Positions 4,982-6,905 of a stretch of DNA of 6,905 nt are shown here, piece after piece (positions within the stretch are counted from its first letter, which is position 1; the number at the start of each line of letters is the position of its first letter). Position numbers and translations under genes: made by a program. Location of the stretch: assembly GCA_014523685.1 (NCBI GenBank), contig JAATVT010000066.1, forward strand, positions 1 through 6,905, given 5' to 3'. The notes below the pieces were generated by a model. That model searched no databases. It was not told the origin of the DNA and saw nothing but the letters and a program-made list of their open reading frames with translations. The DNA comes from Nitrososphaerales archaeon TH5893. GTDB taxonomy: Archaea > Thermoproteota > Nitrososphaeria > Nitrososphaerales > Nitrososphaeraceae.

Positions 4982-6535
4982 TTACTTACTCCTCTTATAG
5001 AACGTTAGCGCCAATCTAAACGCATCCATTATATCGTTAAAGGAAGAGACTTCCTTTTGCAGTTTGTATTCATTTGCTACTGCAGTTCTTAGTGAAGTAA
5101 CAAGTTTATGAAACCTCTCTCTGTCGATTTGTATAAGACTTGAACCGTCTTCTTCCCGTTCGTCTAAAAGATACTTTGTGTGTTGCAGCATCTTAGCGCC
5201 TTCAACTGCGAAAGATATTGGGACTATGAACATTCTATCCTCTAAATGTAGATTGTACTTTTTACAGTATGCCTTCTGTTCACTTATCAACTGCTCATCA
5301 TAACGTTCTTCGAACTCATGCTTTAACGCTTGAACTATCTCCGGCGAACTAGCATCCACATAGATATTATTCACATGGCCGCACTTCTGTTTTAGTTGCC
5401 ATACTTCTTCAATCATTTCAGAGAAGTCAGGCCTCACGTACTCCTCAGCATGTATCACTTGAATCTTACCATTCACTAACTGAGTTGCTACTATCGCGAA
5501 GTTGGAACTCCCGAACCCAGGATCCAAAGCTAGGCTTTTAGCAGCACTTGGGTTAATCTGTAGGGAGTTATATGGTATTTTGAATGTATTTTCGATAGAT
5601 GACCACGAGAAGACGTTTCCGATAAGGCCTTGATACTTTAGACAGTATTCCCTTTCAAAGGAAGGTGATGCCCTTGCTTTATCTATCTCCTCCTTTGTGT
5701 ATATCTTGCCAAGTCCATATGTGTAATCGAGAAACATCTTTTTGTAGATGCAAGTATCGAAGGGTTCTTTCTCTATCTTTTCAAATAGACCGTTGGGTTT
5801 ATTCGGTGTGCTAACGAATACTATCCAAGGGTCTGACTTTGCAATGTAACGTTCAGCAACATGCCGTACATCTTCTTGTTGAAAGTTCGGTAGAAAATCC
5901 CCTTCGTCAACTAATATGAACTTGGGATTTGTCAGACTTCTAAAGCTGTCTATGTGATTTGAGGGGTAGGCAGATATCTCACATCCATTTAGGTTGATGA
6001 CTGTCTCCTTGCTATCGAATGTAACGCCTAACTTGTCTGTAAATAATAACTTCAATCGTTTGACGAGTTTTATTGCAAGACTTTCGTTGGGTCCAGTAAC
6101 TACCACCATCTGACTATTTCTATAATCATCATTGCGCAAGCAAAGCCAGGCCATGAATCTTAGCATAAACTCCGTGACTCCTAATCCAGTTGCTTTCTTA
6201 ACCCACAAGTGTTTCTCTTTGAATGGATGCATAACATTATCAGGTTCACGTGTAAGAGATGAAGGGCTACTGTTAAGGTAGCCAGGCGTTAGTAGGGCCC
6301 TATACAGAAGACTCTCATAATCGTAAAGTGGCTTTTCTACGCCGTCCTTCTTAGGAAGTCCAATGATGTGATTGAAGCAACATTGCCCTTTATGGGCCAC
6401 ATCCATCCGTTTGTGTTCTTTCCTTCCCCACTCCCAGAATGGTTTGCCCCTAAGCTTTTGAACTAATATTTGATTGGACTCTGATGTACCACCAGATTCG
6501 GACTCAACGAACTTCTGGAGTTCTTTGAATGTCAC
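4982..6535 (-). CDS. terL: Large terminase subunit, ATPase plus RNase H-like nuclease (517 aa)
   Basis: The DNA-packaging motor of head-tailed viruses: an ATPase that drives DNA into the prohead and a nuclease that cuts the genome. ATPase half: a deviant Walker A at 113-122 (KKATGLGVTE), without the usual lysine before Thr but with K113/K114 upstream, as in phage lambda gpA (KSARVGYSK); Walker B FILVDEGD with D210 and catalytic E211; coupling motif VFVSTPN at 239-245. Nuclease half: D338 in LALDPGFG, D394 in IYVDASS, and D501/D504 in FNDIMDAF. Length fits the family. The start is GTG 6535; an in-frame stop lies five codons upstream and a TATA-like ACTAAAAG is about 27 bp away, giving a leaderless mRNA. 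No small terminase is visible. It is intact and probably functional, and both of its ends have duplicated scraps nearby. Confidence 0.93.
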   Translation of the reverse strand: MTFKELQKFVESESGGTSESNQILVQKLRGKPFWEWGRKEHKRMDVAHKGQCCFNHIIGLPKKDGVEKPLYDYESLLYRALLTPGYLNSSPSSLTREPDNVMHPFKEKHLWVKKATGLGVTEFMLRFMAWLCLRNDDYRNSQMVVVTGPNESLAIKLVKRLKLLFTDKLGVTFDSKETVINLNGCEISAYPSNHIDSFRSLTNPKFILVDEGDFLPNFQQEDVRHVAERYIAKSDPWIVFVSTPNKPNGLFEKIEKEPFDTCIYKKMFLDYTYGLGKIYTKEEIDKARASPSFEREYCLKYQGLIGNVFSWSSIENTFKIPYNSLQINPSAAKSLALDPGFGSSNFAIVATQLVNGKIQVIHAEEYVRPDFSEMIEEVWQLKQKCGHVNNIYVDASSPEIVQALKHEFEERYDEQLISEQKAYCKKYNLHLEDRMFIVPISFAVEGAKMLQHTKYLLDEREEDGSSLIQIDRERFHKLVTSLRTAVANEYKLQKEVSSFNDIMDAFRLALTFYKRSK

Positions 6536-6552
6536 TAATAGTAACAGCTAAT

Positions 6553-6570
6553 AGAAAGCTTTTAGTTTTT
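6553..6570. promoter_or_regulatory. Shared divergent promoter of terminase and Cys-rich gene
   Basis: AGAAAGCTTTTAGTTTTT includes the palindrome AAAGCTTT. The tract CTTTTAGT (6559-6566; ACTAAAAG on the minus strand) is centred about 27 bp from GTG 6535 and about 27 bp from ATG 6589. That fits a single TATA-like box serving leaderless starts in both directions. The first 14 bp recur exactly at 6759-6772 beyond the Cys-rich gene. Confidence 0.45.
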
Positions 6571-6588
6571 GCGATTCTGGATGAAGAT

Positions 6589-6732
6589 ATGAATAGTAGT
6601 GTCAAATGTGCTGAATGCGGATGCTATCCACAAGATTGCAAGAAAAGTAATTCTCCAGAAACATGTCCAAGGTGCGCATGGTATAGTTGTTGTTGCTGGA
6701 CTACTTATCATGAGAATCCATCTGATCTCTGA
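6589..6732 (+). CDS. Cysteine-rich zinc-binding-type miniprotein (47 aa)
   Basis: Nine cysteines in 47 residues: CAECGC (C7, C10, C12), C17, CPRC (C26, C29) and a CCC run (C34-C36), with aromatic residues between. Two CxxC pairs suggest a metal site, most simply one zinc finger/ribbon with extra thiols; disulfides or an Fe-S role cannot be excluded. No signal peptide. I chose ATG 6589 because it lies about 27 bp from the TATA-like box. A longer frame from ATG 6529 would add 20 residues and overlap the start of the divergent terminase gene. The gene is bracketed by two copies of the terminase promoter/start region, so it looks inserted. Function unknown; small viral zinc proteins often modulate host transcription or defence. 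Confidence 0.6.
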   Translation: MNSSVKCAECGCYPQDCKKSNSPETCPRCAWYSCCCWTTYHENPSDL

Positions 6733-6739
6733 ATGTCAC
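6701..6739 (-). pseudogene. Possible start fragment of a second terminase
   Basis: Starting at a GTG (6739-6737), the minus strand reads MTFRDQ and then reaches a stop after 12 codons. The intact terminase begins MTFKEL. DNA is identical over the first 10 bases, followed by conservative changes (Lys/Arg, Glu/Asp), then similarity ends and the strand is simply the complement of the Cys-rich gene. Together with the repeated promoter box upstream (6759-6772), it looks like the beginning of an earlier terminase. Five codons are too few for certainty. Confidence 0.4.
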
Positions 6740-6776
6740 TATGCCCTTATTATGAGGGAGAAAGCTTTTAGTATTT
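6730..6776. repeat. Second copy of terminase promoter/start region (direct repeat of 6526-6570)
   Basis: Two blocks recur in the same order and orientation: TGAATGTCACTA (6526-6537 and 6730-6741) and AGAAAGCTTTTAGT (6553-6566 and 6759-6772, followed by similar T-rich DNA). The spacing differs by 2 bp and the spacers differ in sequence. The copies bracket the Cys-rich gene. Confidence 0.7.
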
Positions 6777-6826
6777 ACTGAGTCCTGAATTGTAGGCACT
6801 TTGTATATATCCATTTGTTACATTCG

Positions 6827-6851
6827 ATACTCTAGATTTAATACTCTAGAT
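6827..6851. repeat. Tandem 11-bp repeat ATACTCTAGAT
   Basis: ATACTCTAGAT occurs at 6827-6837 and 6841-6851, 14 bp apart start to start. It lies in AT-rich non-coding DNA with a TATATAT tract (6804-6810) about 20 bp before it. The arrangement suits a pair of regulator sites near a promoter, but any gene it controls lies outside the window. The rest of 6777-6905 shows no gene; a short hairpin (CTACT 6857-6861 with AGTAG) and a 10-bp palindrome at 6894-6903 are the only other structures. Confidence 0.4.
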
Positions 6852-6905
6852 ATGTCTACTACGAAAAAGTAGCCATATCATTCTTAGCTCAAATATACGT
6901 ATACT

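Noticed and set aside
6529..6588. 20-residue N-terminal extension of the Cys-rich protein
   Set aside because: It would start inside the terminase start region and cross the shared promoter; ATG 6589 fits leaderless spacing.
6599..6781. 60-residue plus-strand frame overlapping the Cys-rich gene
   Set aside because: Out of frame with the Cys-rich protein, no domain or promoter spacing, and it runs into the repeated promoter block.
1..6905. CRISPR array, insertion sequence or transposase
   Set aside because: No regularly spaced repeats of suitable length, no transposase motif and no terminal inverted repeats around any gene.

Overview
The window looks like a piece of an ammonia-oxidising archaeal (Thaumarchaeota/Nitrososphaeria) chromosome carrying proviral genes. 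The clues are low-GC DNA, stand-alone response-regulator receivers next to a MEDS-like sensor domain, frequent GTG/TTG starts without clear Shine-Dalgarno sites, TATA-type promoters at leaderless spacing, and a small exported protein with GD-x-x-x-A helical repeats. All of these are common in the soil Nitrososphaera/Nitrosocosmicus group. The genus is an inference; no rRNA or core gene is present to fix it.

Positions 1-2210 read as host-like chromosome. They hold the end of a receiver-domain gene (+), a MEDS-like protein (+), a complete receiver-only response regulator (-) with a Q-rich leader, and a metallo-beta-lactamase-fold protein (-) with the full flavodiiron-type ligand set but no flavodoxin domain. 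A 554-bp gap (2211-2764) then holds a terminator-like hairpin, a GC-richer foldable segment, a G-tract, and a second copy of an 18-bp sequence found in the metallo-beta-lactamase gene.

Positions 2765-4051 are a compact four-gene plus-strand operon of unrecognised small proteins, joined by 8-bp and 4-bp overlaps and a 6-bp gap. It ends at a strong hairpin that is best paired in plus-strand RNA.

Positions 4176-6776 are the viral part: a zinc-ribbon protein (-), an exported helical protein (+), a full-length large terminase subunit (-), and a 47-residue protein with nine cysteines (+). Large terminase is a hallmark of head-tailed (Caudoviricetes-type) viruses, so this is probably a provirus or its remnant. 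No integrase, portal, capsid gene or attachment site is visible here.

The main discovery is that pieces of a second terminase lie outside both small plus-strand genes. Just before the zinc-ribbon gene is a remnant of a terminase C-terminus (4538-4591). It differs from the intact gene mostly at synonymous positions, and its stop overlaps the zinc-ribbon ATG as TAATG. Beyond the cysteine-rich gene, a second copy of the terminase promoter/start region (6730-6776) can be read as the start of a near-identical N-terminus. My reading is that an ancestral terminase/zinc-ribbon operon was overwritten by a related terminase carrying two small opposite-strand genes, leaving the old gene's ends as scars. 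The C-terminal scar is well supported; the N-terminal scar and the cassette model are inference.
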